DNA of 64,000 bases from Clostridia bacterium (GTDB taxonomy: Bacteria > Bacillota > Clostridia > TANB77 > CAG-508). Shown here in pieces: positions 1 through 8,006 of this stretch. Positions within the stretch are counted from its first letter, which is position 1. Each line of letters begins with the position of its first letter. The stretch covers positions 1-64,000 of the forward strand of contig JAFXVF010000012.1 of assembly GCA_017524665.1 (NCBI GenBank). The letters are read 5' to 3'. The notes beneath the pieces are model-generated. The model was not told where the DNA came from. It did not search any database and saw only the letters and a program-made list of their open reading frames with translations. Position numbers and translations under genes: made by a program.

Positions 1-171
1 CAAATATCCTATATCAACATCTATTCCTGAATAAATTGCGTTTAGATCTCCTGCAAGAGAATAATCACTTGGAACACTTCCCTTTTTTCCTTTTGCTCCA
101 CTTAAACTTTTTTTAGCTTTGTTTATATTTGCCATTGCTTGCTTTGCTATGTTTGGTTCAAATTTTAGCAT
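1..171 (-). CDS. Partial hypothetical protein, possible type VII secretion partner
   Basis: The first 57 codons of a minus-strand gene run off the left edge. It starts at ATG 171 with an AAAGGAGAT ribosome site just upstream and begins MLKFEPNIAKQAMANINKAK. The visible part is helical, lysine rich and has no signal peptide. It follows the YwqH-like gene by 17 nt, so the two probably form one operon. In Bacillota a YwqH-like protein is often followed by a second small helical partner and then an LXG toxin. That order is the only reason for suggesting a secretion partner here, because the family itself is not recognisable from this fragment. Confidence 0.5.
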   Translation of the reverse strand, partial: MLKFEPNIAKQAMANINKAKKSLSGAKGKKGSVPSDYSLAGDLNAIYSGIDVDIGYL

Positions 172-188
172 ATTTAATATCTCCTTTA

Positions 189-542
189 TTATTTTAGTAA
201 TGGAGTATCTGAATTTAAATTCCTTAGCTTACGTTTTAGATCATTTATCTCCCAATTAATATTTTTTATTTTTGTGTCAATTGTTGGAATATGAGTACCT
301 GTAATTTTTGCGATTTTTGATTCTATTGAAGCTTTTACATCACTATTAAATTTTAGTGCAGTTTTTTTCGCTGTTCCAGAAACTCCTGCATTTAAATTTC
401 CATCTGCAGACGTAATACTTCCTATTGCATTTTTTAGTTCTGCAACAGTTGCATTTAAATTTCCTTTTAATGCCTCATACGAAGCCCTTTTTCTCTCAAG
501 ATTCCAAATTTGATTTTTTAGTTTTAGCTCTTCATTTAACAT
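189..542 (-). CDS. YwqH-like (DUF5082-type) helical protein
   Basis: A 117-residue, nearly all-helical protein with two coiled-coil arms (about residues 1-40 and 70-112) and a Gly/Ser/Ala-rich turn near residues 40-58. This is the shape of YwqH/DUF5082 proteins of the WXG100 superfamily, which act as early partners or chaperones of LXG toxins exported by type VII secretion. The start at ATG 542 has a clean SD (CAGGAGGAACAAGCC). The next gene downstream begins 17 nt after its stop and is cut by the window edge. Assignment is by length, helical pattern and position. Conserved residues are weak, so an unrelated coiled-coil protein is possible. Confidence 0.45.
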   Translation of the reverse strand: MLNEELKLKNQIWNLERKRASYEALKGNLNATVAELKNAIGSITSADGNLNAGVSGTAKKTALKFNSDVKASIESKIAKITGTHIPTIDTKIKNINWEINDLKRKLRNLNSDTPLLK

Positions 543-964
543 GGCTTGTTCCTCCTGGTTTTTACAAATTTTAAATATTTATTAATGCAGCACTTACTCC
601 GCTTTAGTTATTGTTTGGTATAACTTCATCTGCAATTTTTATAATTTGAGCACTATTACTCATTGCAATATAAAGGAATCAACATTTTACACTTTTTTAA
701 GTATATTAATTATAATGCATGCTGTTTGCTTCACATTTTTTAATTGTTTCTAAAACTTTTTCTCCCTTATTATAATTATAATACATTTTTAACTTTTTTC
801 AAAATAGACTTTATCATTAATTGTTTTCACTGTCAATTAAAATTAATTAAAAAAATTAAACCAAAAATTTCTAGTTTATTTTTTATTTTTTTACACACTA
901 TATATATTGAAAAAGCAAATTGCTTTTTCAACAGTTTTTAGCTTTAATTAGGAGGTGAAGTATA
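543..964. other. Gene-poor AT-rich spacer
   Basis: No convincing gene in about 420 nt. On the minus strand 663..571 encodes a 19-residue peptide starting MSNSAQIIKIADEV. An in-frame TAA follows, then ten more codons to a second stop. It has no good SD and may be a gene remnant or chance. A 12-bp perfect inverted repeat lies at 907..931 just before the SASP gene. I could not see a convincing forespore (sigma-G) promoter. Confidence 0.5.
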
Positions 965-1171
965 ATGGCAAACACAAATAGTTACAAAAAATTAGTTCCA
1001 GAAGCTATGGATTCATTAGATAGGTTTAAATATGAGGTAGCAAATGAAGTTGGTGTTAACTTAAAAAATGGTTACAATGGAGATATATCAGCAAAAGACG
1101 CTGGTAGAATAGGCGGAAACATGGTAAAGAAACTTATCCAACAAGCTGAAAGCCAAATGATTGGTAGATAG
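965..1171 (+). CDS. Small acid-soluble spore protein, alpha/beta type
   Basis: A 68-residue alpha/beta-type SASP. These proteins coat DNA in the spore core, protect it from UV and heat, and are degraded by the GPR protease at germination. The family blocks are visible: an N-terminal helix with LVPEAMDSLDRFKYEVANEVG, in which the FKYEVA region holds the usual GPR cleavage area, and the C-terminal GGNMVKKLIQQAE block. The start ATG 965 has a strong SD (AGGAGGTGAAGTATA). The gene is monocistronic, with a hairpin terminator at 1190. It is one of the clearest signs that the organism sporulates. Confidence 0.95.
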   Translation: MANTNSYKKLVPEAMDSLDRFKYEVANEVGVNLKNGYNGDISAKDAGRIGGNMVKKLIQQAESQMIGR

Positions 1172-1189
1172 TTAATTCTATGTCAATCA

Positions 1190-1238
1190 TAAAAACAGCA
1201 TTTTTACTTGGGTTTTCTCAAATAAAAATGCTGTTTTC
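1190..1238 (+). terminator. Terminator after SASP gene
   Basis: A long hairpin with AAAACAGCATTTTTA paired to TAAAAATGCTGTTTT, ending in a T run. It separates the SASP gene from the GC-rich cassette that follows. Confidence 0.8.
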
Positions 1239-1253
1239 CTATTTTTAGCCTGT

Positions 1254-1282
1254 TTTACATTGTTTGTTTTTTGTGATATAAT
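1254..1282 (+). promoter_or_regulatory. Sigma-A promoter of acetyltransferase cassette
   Basis: TTTACA at 1254-1259 and a perfect TATAAT at 1277-1282, with 17 bp between them. It lies directly after the SASP terminator and 29 nt before the GNAT start codon. It has the same spacing as the promoters of the other GC-rich cassettes. Confidence 0.85.
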
Positions 1283-1310
1283 ATTTACATAACCTTTAAG
1301 GAGGGATACC

Positions 1311-1799
1311 ATGGCACACATGGGACAGGTGATTGTCTCTGGCAGAATCATGCTGCGGAGTTTCACCAAAGCGGATGCGGAAGAATACTACGCTGTGGCT
1401 CACGATAGCCAAATAAAGCGCTATGTTCCGTATTCTTACACGGAGACTCTCGAGGACGCGGTTACCTTGTTGGACAATTACGCCAACGTGGATTTCGTCA
1501 ATGATTTCTACTATGCCATCTGCAACGCAGACACTTCACAGATGGTAGGCGCAATTCTTGCCTATAGGAACTCATCCTTCACCCTGGAGGTATGTGCTTT
1601 TGTAGGTAGGCAATTCCGTGGGCTCGGTTACTGTAGCCAGGCTACAATGGTTTTTGCTCGTCACATTGCGGATAGCACACCTTACACGGCATTGAACTTT
1701 GCTGTGAAGCGTAGCAATTCCGCATCCAGAGCAATCATGCGCAAGCTTGGTTTCAAGTGCACCGCACCTGAGTACTTCGCGTACGTCCTTCCCCGGTAG
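1311..1799 (+). CDS. GNAT family N-acetyltransferase (GC-rich cassette gene)
   Basis: A 162-residue GNAT protein of the RimJ/RimL type, which transfers acetyl from acetyl-CoA to an amine; the substrate is unknown. Visible features are the N-terminal strand GRIMLRSFTKADAEEYY, the acetyl-CoA loop FRGLGYCSQA (R-x-x-G-x-G/A type, about residues 105-114) and the C-terminal NSASRAIMRKLGF helix. The start ATG 1311 follows AAGGAGGGATACC. Base composition and codon use (GCG, CTG, GGC, CGC) are far richer in G+C than both neighbours. Two in-frame CGG codons occur (codon 16 and the last codon). Codon 16 falls on an Arg usual in the family, so CGG must be read here as plain Arg. The gene has its own promoter and terminator and is likely horizontally acquired. 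Confidence 0.85.
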   Translation: MAHMGQVIVSGRIMLRSFTKADAEEYYAVAHDSQIKRYVPYSYTETLEDAVTLLDNYANVDFVNDFYYAICNADTSQMVGAILAYRNSSFTLEVCAFVGRQFRGLGYCSQATMVFARHIADSTPYTALNFAVKRSNSASRAIMRKLGFKCTAPEYFAYVLPR

Positions 1800-1819
1800 A
1801 GTCAGACTTGGCTCGAAAA

Positions 1820-1849
1820 AGCGGCCCCTAAAAAGGCCGCTGTTTTTTT
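1820..1849. terminator. Bidirectional terminator between GNAT cassette and hpf
   Basis: AGCGGCC at 1820-1826 pairs with GGCCGCT at 1835-1841. A T run follows on the plus strand and another on the minus strand. Its plus-strand T run overlaps the hpf stop codon. Confidence 0.9.
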
Positions 1850-2384
1850 AGTTTTCTGGTTCAACTAATCCGTAATTAATTCCATCTTTTAATTTATATA
1901 TAACATTTACTTTGTTAGTTTCTACATTTATAAATGTTAAAAATTGATTTTGGCTTTTTTCTTGAAGTTTTAGTTTTGCATCATCTGGATGCATTGGCTT
2001 TAGCTCATAATATAGTGTTTTTATTATTTCATTTTCAACTTGGCTATGGTTGTCAACATTGTTTAATACATTTTGCATTTTTATTGAATCTTCTTTGTTT
2101 AGCCTATCTCTTTTTGTTTTCCATTTACGAATTTGTCCTTCTAGAATATCTATATCTTTATCTATTGACGCATATAAATCTCTATCTTCTGTTACGGCTC
2201 TAAACATACTTCCTTTTACTTGTGTTCCAATTTCTGCAATTTGTTTGTTTCCCTCAGCCTTAATTGTAAGTGATACGTCTACATCATCGTCAAAATATTT
2301 TTGTACTCTATCCATTTTTCTTTCTAAGTAGTCTTTAATTGCCTCTGTTGCTTTAATGTCTCTTCCAGTAATTTTGATGTTCAT
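1848..2384 (-). CDS. hpf: Ribosome hibernation promoting factor, long form
   Basis: A 178-residue long-form HPF. The protein binds the decoding centre of idle 30S subunits and, through its C-terminal domain, pairs 70S ribosomes into 100S dimers in stationary phase. Residues 1-100 form the HPF/RaiA fold (MNIKITGRDIKATEAIKDYL; DLYASIDKDIDILEGQIRKWK). A linker with acidic and Asn-rich residues follows, and then the dimerisation domain from about 125 (KPMHPDDAKLKLQE, ending INYGLVEPE). Length matches the family. SD GGAGGAATTATT precedes ATG 2384. A sigma-A promoter lies at 2425-2454. Confidence 0.95.
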   Translation of the reverse strand: MNIKITGRDIKATEAIKDYLERKMDRVQKYFDDDVDVSLTIKAEGNKQIAEIGTQVKGSMFRAVTEDRDLYASIDKDIDILEGQIRKWKTKRDRLNKEDSIKMQNVLNNVDNHSQVENEIIKTLYYELKPMHPDDAKLKLQEKSQNQFLTFINVETNKVNVIYKLKDGINYGLVEPEN

Positions 2385-2424
2385 AATAATTCCTCCTTCA
2401 AATTCTTTTATGTTTTACACGGTT

Positions 2425-2454
2425 ATTATATATCTTTAAATTTGTTTTAGTCAA
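2425..2454 (-). promoter_or_regulatory. Sigma-A promoter of hpf
   Basis: On the minus strand TTGACT (2454-2449) and TATAAT (2430-2425) are separated by 18 bp, about 40 nt before the hpf start. Confidence 0.7.
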
Positions 2455-2485
2455 GTCAGTATGATAAATTCGTGCTGTAATGGCC

Positions 2486-3201
2486 TTATTTGTAGTCTTT
2501 TTCAAGTTTTTCATTTAAATAAATTTTCGAAATAATTGCAAGTTCATGTATGGTTTGATCTGGCACTGTAAACGAATATATTTTTTTTGCTGGAGACAAA
2601 ATGCTATAGCATATTGCCTCTTTTGTTTCTGGTAGCATGTGGATTGCACTTTTGTCTTGTTTTCCACATGACTCGCATTTAAAGCCGTTGTCTCTAAAAC
2701 TAAAATATGATAGGTTTTCTGTAGTTTTGCAACTTGTGCATTCTTTAATATTTGGTAGAAAACCTATAATCGATAAAAGTCTAAATTTAAAAATTGAATT
2801 TATAAGTTCAATGTTCTTCTCTGTTTCTGAAATTGCATATAAAGTATTTAAAAATAGTTGTAAAACTCTGTAACTATTTTGGTTTTCAGTTGTAACGTCC
2901 ATTATTATTTTTGTTATGTTAGATGCAACAGTTAATTTATCTAAGTCTGTTCTTAAATTGTAAAACATTTCTATTGTTTCACATGAATTCATGGTATATG
3001 AGTTTGGGCCTTTAAATAACATATAGTCTCCAAAACACAAAAATTGGCTACCGAGCCATGAGCAAGCTTTTAGGCCTTCTTGCTCCTTTGGCTAAGCACC
3101 CAATTTTCCCGATTGCCTGGGGTTAATATTGTAAGCATCTTGTCAAAATCACCTGTATTACTTTCTGAAATAACAATTCCTTTGGTCTTTACTATCCCCA
3201 T
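2486..3201 (-). CDS. recO: DNA repair protein RecO, read through two +1 shifts at CGG
   Basis: RecO loads RecA at gaps with RecR. The gene starts at ATG 3201 (SD AAAGGTGGAAAACA) and begins MGIVKTKGIVISESNTGDFD. Zero-frame reading meets CGG at 3111-3109 and soon stops. Skipping the C gives LTPGNGKIGCLAKGARRPKS. A second CGG at 3053-3051 is followed directly by TAG. Skipping that C gives LLMAGSQFLCFGDYMLF. The restored product is 237 residues, the normal RecO length, with an N-terminal OB fold and a C-terminal four-Cys zinc site (CTSC and CESC). The restored glycines fit the family. Without recoding only a C-terminal fragment (TTG 3040 onward) would remain. Either this is a pseudogene with two independent insertions, or CGG is recoded, which I favour. 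Confidence 0.85.
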
Positions 3202-3310
3202 TGTTTTCCACCTTTAAATTCTTTTCTATGTTTTCTACTTCCATTAATTCCATCATCGTGTCTATATTACCGGTATTTTTAAAAGTATTCCATGCAATTT
3301 TTTTAATCAA
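3158..3310 (-). CDS. YqzL-like small protein
   Basis: A 50-residue ORF between era and recO, the usual place of yqzL in Bacillota. It starts at TTG 3310 after AAAGGAGAGTGACATAAG and reads IKKIAWNTFKNTGNIDTMME. The aromatic-F-x-x-TGNID core is the YqzL signature. The usual C-terminal YLLYKE block is replaced by a longer charged tail. The last 44 nt overlap the recO start in another frame, which is tighter than usual and suggests translational coupling. Function of the family is unknown. Confidence 0.7.
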   Translation of the reverse strand: MIKKIAWNTFKNTGNIDTMMELMEVENIEKNLKVENNGDSKDQRNCYFRK

Positions 3311-3380
3311 CTTATGTCACTCTCCTTTTGTTTTATCTTTTGTAGTTTGATTATAAATTATACAAGTTTAAGTTGACATT

Positions 3381-4280
3381 TTATTGTTCAAGTTTAAATC
3401 TTTTTAAAATTGATTCATCATCTTGCCAATTCTCTTTTACTTTTACCCAAAGTTGTAAATTTACCTTTGTTCCAAGCATTTTTTCTAGGTCTTGTCTTGC
3501 ATAAGTTCCTATTTTTTTTAGCATGTTTCCTTCTTTTCCAATAATAATACCTTTATGAGATTTTCGTATACAATATATCGTTGATTCTATATCATATATT
3601 TCTTCTTTTTCTTTTGTTTCTCTTTTTTTCATTTTTTCGGTTTCAACATAAATGCCGTGTGGCACTTCATCTTGTAAAAGTTTTAATACCTTTTCTCGGA
3701 TAGTTTCCTCTACTAATTGTCTCATCGTTTGGTCCGTATATTCTTCTTTGTCATAATATGCTGGCCCTTCAGGTAATATTTTTTCTATTTCTTTTATAAG
3801 ATCTTTTGTACCTTTTCCATTCGTTGCTGATATTGGAACCACTGCCTCAAACGGATATGCGTTTTTATAATTATCTATTAGCTCTAATAAATCTGTCTTT
3901 TTTATTAAATCTATTTTGTTAATAACAAGTATTACTTTCTTTTTGGCTTCTTTTAGTTTTTCTAATATTATGCTATCGCCTTTTCCTATTTTTTCGCTAC
4001 TTGCTTCTGTTAAAAACAAAATAAAGTCAACTTCAATCAATGTCTGAAATGCAGTTTCATTTAAGGTTTCGCCAAGTTTATTTTGAGGTTTGTGAATTCC
4101 TGGAGTATCTATAAATATTATTTGCGAATTTTCGTTGTTAACTATTGCTCTAATTGCTGTTCTCGTAGTTTGAGGTTTATTTGTTGTTATTGCAACTTTT
4201 TCTCTAACGAGGCAATTGAGTAATGTAGATTTTCCAACATTAGTTCTGCCAATTATTGCTCCAAAGCCTGATTTAAACAC
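3381..4280 (-). CDS. era: GTPase Era
   Basis: A 299-residue Era, the GTPase and RNA-binding protein that checks maturation of the 16S rRNA 3' end during 30S assembly. Motifs: P-loop GRTNVGKST (about residues 11-19), switch II DTPGIH (about 59-64), NKID specificity motif (about 123) and the C-terminal type II KH domain with GIIIGKEGNMLKKIG (about 245). Length is normal. It sits upstream of yqzL-recO and downstream of ybeY-dgkA, the common Bacillota order. Confidence 0.97.
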   Translation of the reverse strand: MFKSGFGAIIGRTNVGKSTLLNCLVREKVAITTNKPQTTRTAIRAIVNNENSQIIFIDTPGIHKPQNKLGETLNETAFQTLIEVDFILFLTEASSEKIGKGDSIILEKLKEAKKKVILVINKIDLIKKTDLLELIDNYKNAYPFEAVVPISATNGKGTKDLIKEIEKILPEGPAYYDKEEYTDQTMRQLVEETIREKVLKLLQDEVPHGIYVETEKMKKRETKEKEEIYDIESTIYCIRKSHKGIIIGKEGNMLKKIGTYARQDLEKMLGTKVNLQLWVKVKENWQDDESILKRFKLEQ

Positions 4281-4302
4281 CCTGTATTCCTCCTAATAAA
4301 TC

Positions 4303-4701
4303 TTATTGCTTTGTAATTGTTATGGTGTCTATATAACCATCTTTATCTTTTGTCATATTAACATTGTACATTTTGTCTTCAGTTAAGTCGTCTCCTCCAA
4401 TTAATGTTACTTGTCTTTCTCCTGTTGCATTGTTTTCTTCTACTGCAGCGACAAGCGCTCTTAAGTTTCTTCCTGTTTGAGAACCACTGTATCCGCTAAA
4501 TTTAAAATTAAACCTCGTTAATTCTGGATCATTTGCTCTGTCTATCATTTCAGTTAGTCCAACGCTTTGTGGCTGTTCACCTTTTGCCTCTCTTGCCTCT
4601 CTTGCCTTTCCATTTCCAATAAGAGTAGCTATTAAAACAATTGACACTATTATTATAGCTCCCAGAATCAATATCGTTTCAACTCCTAATTTTTCTTTCA
4701 T
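4303..4701 (-). CDS. Single-pass membrane protein of unknown function
   Basis: 132 residues: MKEKLG followed by one hydrophobic segment (about residues 7-29, ETILILGAIIIVSIVLIATL), then a soluble domain of about 100 residues that is probably outside the cell. The domain contains GLTEMIDRANDPELTRFNFK and GYSGSQTGRNLRALVAAV. The N-terminus could be an uncleaved signal anchor, slightly reminiscent of a prepilin but without the Gly/Glu processing site. It lies 22 nt before era and 13 nt after dgkA, so it belongs to this operon. Not recognised. Confidence 0.75.
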   Translation of the reverse strand: MKEKLGVETILILGAIIIVSIVLIATLIGNGKAREAREAKGEQPQSVGLTEMIDRANDPELTRFNFKFSGYSGSQTGRNLRALVAAVEENNATGERQVTLIGGDDLTEDKMYNVNMTKDKDGYIDTITITKQ

Positions 4702-4714
4702 AAAAATCTCCTTC

Positions 4715-5089
4715 TTAAATAATTTTTCCTATGAATAATATTAACCCAACTACTAATGCGTTAAGTGAAGCAATCAGCACCGCTCCAGCTCCAACATCTT
4801 TTGCAATTTTCGCAATTGGATGAAATTTGTCAGTTACTAAATTAACAGTTGCTTCTATTGATGTGTTTAACATTTCTGTAACAAGTACTAGTCCACATGC
4901 AAATGTCAAAAACACAAATTCTATTGCTGAAAACTTTAATATGGCACCTGCTACCATTACTATCACAACCATCGCAAGTTGAATCTTAATGTTTGCTTGC
5001 GTTTTTATAGCATAAGCTATACCACTAAATGCATTTTTAAATGCATCAAATAAGTTTTTATTAGAGGTCATCTGTTTATCTTCTTTCAT
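4715..5089 (-). CDS. dgkA: Diacylglycerol kinase family (undecaprenol kinase type)
   Basis: A 124-residue membrane kinase with three transmembrane segments. In Gram-positive bacteria the family phosphorylates undecaprenol to recycle the lipid carrier of wall synthesis. The family signature is present: FKNAFSGIAYAIKTQANIKIQ at about residues 16-36, and EMLNTSIEATVNLVTDKFHP, which carries the catalytic Glu and the Asn/Glu metal-binding residues. It lies directly after ybeY (2 nt gap), the standard dgkA-ybeY pairing. Confidence 0.93.
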   Translation of the reverse strand: MKEDKQMTSNKNLFDAFKNAFSGIAYAIKTQANIKIQLAMVVIVMVAGAILKFSAIEFVFLTFACGLVLVTEMLNTSIEATVNLVTDKFHPIAKIAKDVGAGAVLIASLNALVVGLILFIGKII

Positions 5090-5091
5090 GC

Positions 5092-5562
5092 TTATTGCTC
5101 CCTTTCAAGTCCAACTTTTGATAAAACCGCTTCTTCTTTTTTTCGCATCTGGCTTTTATCTTTTTCCGTCATATGGTCATATCCTAGGCAGTGGTAGAAT
5201 CCATGTACTATCATATATGCAAGTTCCCTGTTAAAGCCATGTCCATATTCGTCCGCTTGTTTTTTTACTTGTTCTATAGAAATAATAATGTCTCCTAACA
5301 CCTCTGGTGTGATACTTCCATTTTCGCGAATCTTTTTTATTTCTTTTTTTTCAAACATCGGGAAAGACAACACGTCTGTCTCTTTATCTATTCCTCTATA
5401 TTTTTTATTTATTTTTCTTATTTCTTCAGGTGTTGTAAGTATAACATTCATTTCAACATTTTTGTTGTCCAGTTTTTCTGTTTCCAGGCATACTAATGTA
5501 ACATTTTCTATTAGTTTTGTATATGATATGTTTTTTCTAATCCCTCTAAATTCTATCTCCAC
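5092..5562 (-). CDS. ybeY: Endoribonuclease YbeY
   Basis: A 156-residue YbeY, a zinc-dependent endoribonuclease needed for rRNA maturation and ribosome quality control. The metal motif HGFYHCLGYDH is at about residues 119-129, and the upstream ETDVLSFP block is complete. Length and position next to dgkA and era are typical. The upstream unknown gene ends 23 nt away, so the whole minus-strand run from pdaA to era may be transcribed together. Confidence 0.96.
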   Translation of the reverse strand: MEIEFRGIRKNISYTKLIENVTLVCLETEKLDNKNVEMNVILTTPEEIRKINKKYRGIDKETDVLSFPMFEKKEIKKIRENGSITPEVLGDIIISIEQVKKQADEYGHGFNRELAYMIVHGFYHCLGYDHMTEKDKSQMRKKEEAVLSKVGLEREQ

Positions 5563-5584
5563 AAATAATCACCTTTTATTATGC

Positions 5585-6797
5585 TTATTTAGCTACTTTA
5601 ACATAGTTACCATTTAAAGTTGTACATTTATTTTTTATAGGTCTCATGTCATCATTTTCTATTAATTTTTGTCTATAAAAATCAATTATTTTAGAGTAGT
5701 CTTTTTTACTTGCTCTTAATTTTTTAAGGTCAGCTCTTACAAATAGTATCTCTTTTTGCCTCATATACTCAATATAGTTTTTCTGTTTTAATGTATTTAT
5801 CTTTTCATAATTAGCCCAGAATTTTTTATATTCTTCTTTTTCTTCTGGCTTGTCCCAATATACTTTTCCTGAAAGAAGCCTTACATTATAGTCTTCTATA
5901 ACACTTAATAATAGTGAATATGTTTCTTCCTTTTTTCTATCGCTTTCTGCTTCTACAATTAGGTTCCTTACTTCTTTTATAAGCTTTACGTAGCATTCAT
6001 CTGCAACTACTAATGGCATACTATGAGTAAATAAACTTCTACTAATTGCGAGCAATACAAGCTTCTTTTCTACTTGATCTCTTTGTTCTAGTTTTCCAAC
6101 TTCAAATCTTTCAAATTTATGGTAATCTTCAAGTAATTGTTTATCAAGTTCTTTTTTACTTCTTTCAATTTTTAATGGCATTACATTAGTTGTGTAATCT
6201 TCTATTGTTGAAAAGATTTTTTCATATATTTCATCGTTTGTATGAAACTTGGCGCTATGCACGTCAGATAGTTGTACAGAATAATTTTTTAGAATACCTT
6301 TATAAAGTGATTCAATTTTTGTTAGATAAAAACTCTTATATCTATCTATTAATTTTTCTTTTCCGAGTAAGTAATAATGATTCATAGTCTAATTCTAGAA
6401 GATATTTTTGCTTTCTATGCTTGTATTCTACATATTCCTCATCTTTTAGATGAACTACTGTATAGTATTTTGATAAAGCATCTCTTTCAAAATGTGAAGC
6501 TGTTCCAGATTTAACTTTTTTGTATACTGAATCCATTATGTATTTATCAATTGACTCTAAATATAGGCTATATGTTTCTTCATATTTTTGTGCATCTTGT
6601 TCTGTTTTTGTTGAGTCTTCTGATTCCTTACTAGCTGTATATGCTTCATAAGCCTTTAATACATTATTTCTTTTCATAGAAATAAGTAAACCATTAATTC
6701 CAACTCTTGTTGGTATTAATAATTTGCTAATTGTTGTTGAAATTTTGGTAAAAAAGGTCTTGTCTGCGTCTAAGACTTTAAGGCTTCTTTGCTCCAT
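5585..6797 (-). CDS. Conserved protein of unknown function, one gene read through a +1 shift at CGG
   Basis: It appears as two overlapping frames, 6806-6342 and 6385-5585. With the start at ATG 6797 (SD AAAGGATGATGAAC), the zero frame reads LDYESLLLT and then CGG at 6365-6363, followed by an early stop. Skipping the C gives T-G-KEKLIDRYKSFYL and joins the second frame exactly, making a 403-residue protein. An ATG at 6385 exists but has no SD. The protein is hydrophilic, highly charged and helical, with no signal peptide or membrane segment. It is Lys/Glu/Tyr rich, and I see no known motif. It sits between yqfD and ybeY, where many relatives carry phoH and yqfF instead. Function unknown. Confidence 0.7.
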
Positions 6798-6810
6798 GTT
6801 CATCATCCTT

Positions 6811-7995
6811 TCAAAATACTATTTTTTCTTCTATTCCTATTTCTTCAAGCACTTCATAGATTATTTCTATATCTATGTACTTTTCTTTTTCATCAATATT
6901 TATTTGCTTATTTATGATACCTTCTTTATTCTTAATTGTTTCTTCAATTTCTTTTTCAATAATTGGAATGTTAATTTCTTTTAGCTCTTCTGCTGAGAAT
7001 GTTTTCTGTGTTTTTTCAGTTTCAGAATTTTGAATTTTTTCTATCTCAATTGGCAAATAAAAATCCGAAAAAATTTTTAGCTTTTTATTCTCCACTATTG
7101 TATCATAGTTTTGAAATTTTGAAAGTGTTTTGAACAAATTTATTTCAAAATTATTTATTTTTATTTTATATTTGGTTTCACAATTGCCAGCATATGTTTT
7201 TACCTCTTGAGATTTATATACTCTTTGTTTTTTGCTATACCATACTTTTGCTTGAATATCCGCAATACTATGCACATATCTAATACCTGTGTATTTTCCT
7301 TCTAGCCACCCATTTACAAGAGGTGTTCCTTTTTTTACTAATTCTCCAACTTTTACTGTTGCTGTTCCATTTTGTACATTTATTTTTGTTATTATTCCTT
7401 CTTTATCCGAAACTATGTTGCAGTATTCATCCTGAGGTATTATGTTGGGTTTCTCTGTAGCCTTTATTAGGTTTATTATTGCATTAGTTCCATTAATTTT
7501 TATACCTGCCCATGCAATGTCTTCCCTTTCATACCTTATATTCTGTATTACTTTGTTAGTATCTATATTACTTTTAAGTTTTCCTATTTCTAATCCACTT
7601 TTGGTTAAGATATCTTCTATCTCTTGCTTGTTAATTTCTCCATCACATTCTATTTCTATATTCCATATAAAGTTAGAAATTATAAGCAAATTGATTATAA
7701 GAATCAAAAAAAGAATCAATAGGATTTTCCTTTTTTTATAACGTTCAAACAAGAAAGGTAGTCCTTTCTTGTTTTTTATTTCTATTTTGCATTTTGTTGT
7801 TTTTGAAATTGGTCGTATTTTTTTAAAGTCCTTTATTGAAATATTTGCCGAAGAAGTAGCTTGATTTATTTTTTTAATGTTCCATAGTAATATTTTTTTA
7901 TTAGTGCAGATATTAATAAATCTTTCTGCAAAGTACCCTTCAATAGTAATTTTAATGTATCCTAAAATATAAGATAATAATATTTTTATAAACAA
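6811..7995 (-). CDS. yqfD: Sporulation protein YqfD
   Basis: A 394-residue YqfD. In spore formers the gene is paired with yqfC, is under mother-cell control and is needed for efficient sporulation; its biochemistry is not established. Seen here: a short N-terminal hydrophobic stretch, one strong transmembrane segment at about residues 89-110 (ILLILFLILIINLLIISNF) and a large extracytoplasmic part with NIRYEREDIAWAGIKINGT, the YqfD signature region. Lys/Glu/Ile-rich C-terminus. Follows yqfC by 11 nt. Confidence 0.9.
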   Translation of the reverse strand: MFIKILLSYILGYIKITIEGYFAERFINICTNKKILLWNIKKINQATSSANISIKDFKKIRPISKTTKCKIEIKNKKGLPFLFERYKKRKILLILFLILIINLLIISNFIWNIEIECDGEINKQEIEDILTKSGLEIGKLKSNIDTNKVIQNIRYEREDIAWAGIKINGTNAIINLIKATEKPNIIPQDEYCNIVSDKEGIITKINVQNGTATVKVGELVKKGTPLVNGWLEGKYTGIRYVHSIADIQAKVWYSKKQRVYKSQEVKTYAGNCETKYKIKINNFEINLFKTLSKFQNYDTIVENKKLKIFSDFYLPIEIEKIQNSETEKTQKTFSAEELKEINIPIIEKEIEETIKNKEGIINKQINIDEKEKYIDIEIIYEVLEEIGIEEKIVF

Positions 7996-8006
7996 GAACT
8001 GCCTCC

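Noticed and set aside
571-663. Short minus-strand peptide MSNSAQIIKIADEV with an in-frame stop
   Set aside because: No SD and very short. The stop precedes the nearby CGG, so the CGG rule does not rescue it.
744-941. Plus-strand ORF of Phe/Ile/Asn-rich sequence
   Set aside because: Typical translation of AT-rich noncoding DNA; no SD and no recognisable pattern.
3051-3111. Classical -1 or P-site slippage signals at the shift sites
   Set aside because: No shared slippery heptamer or conserved upstream SD-like stimulator was seen. The preceding codons differ and most cannot re-pair in the +1 frame.
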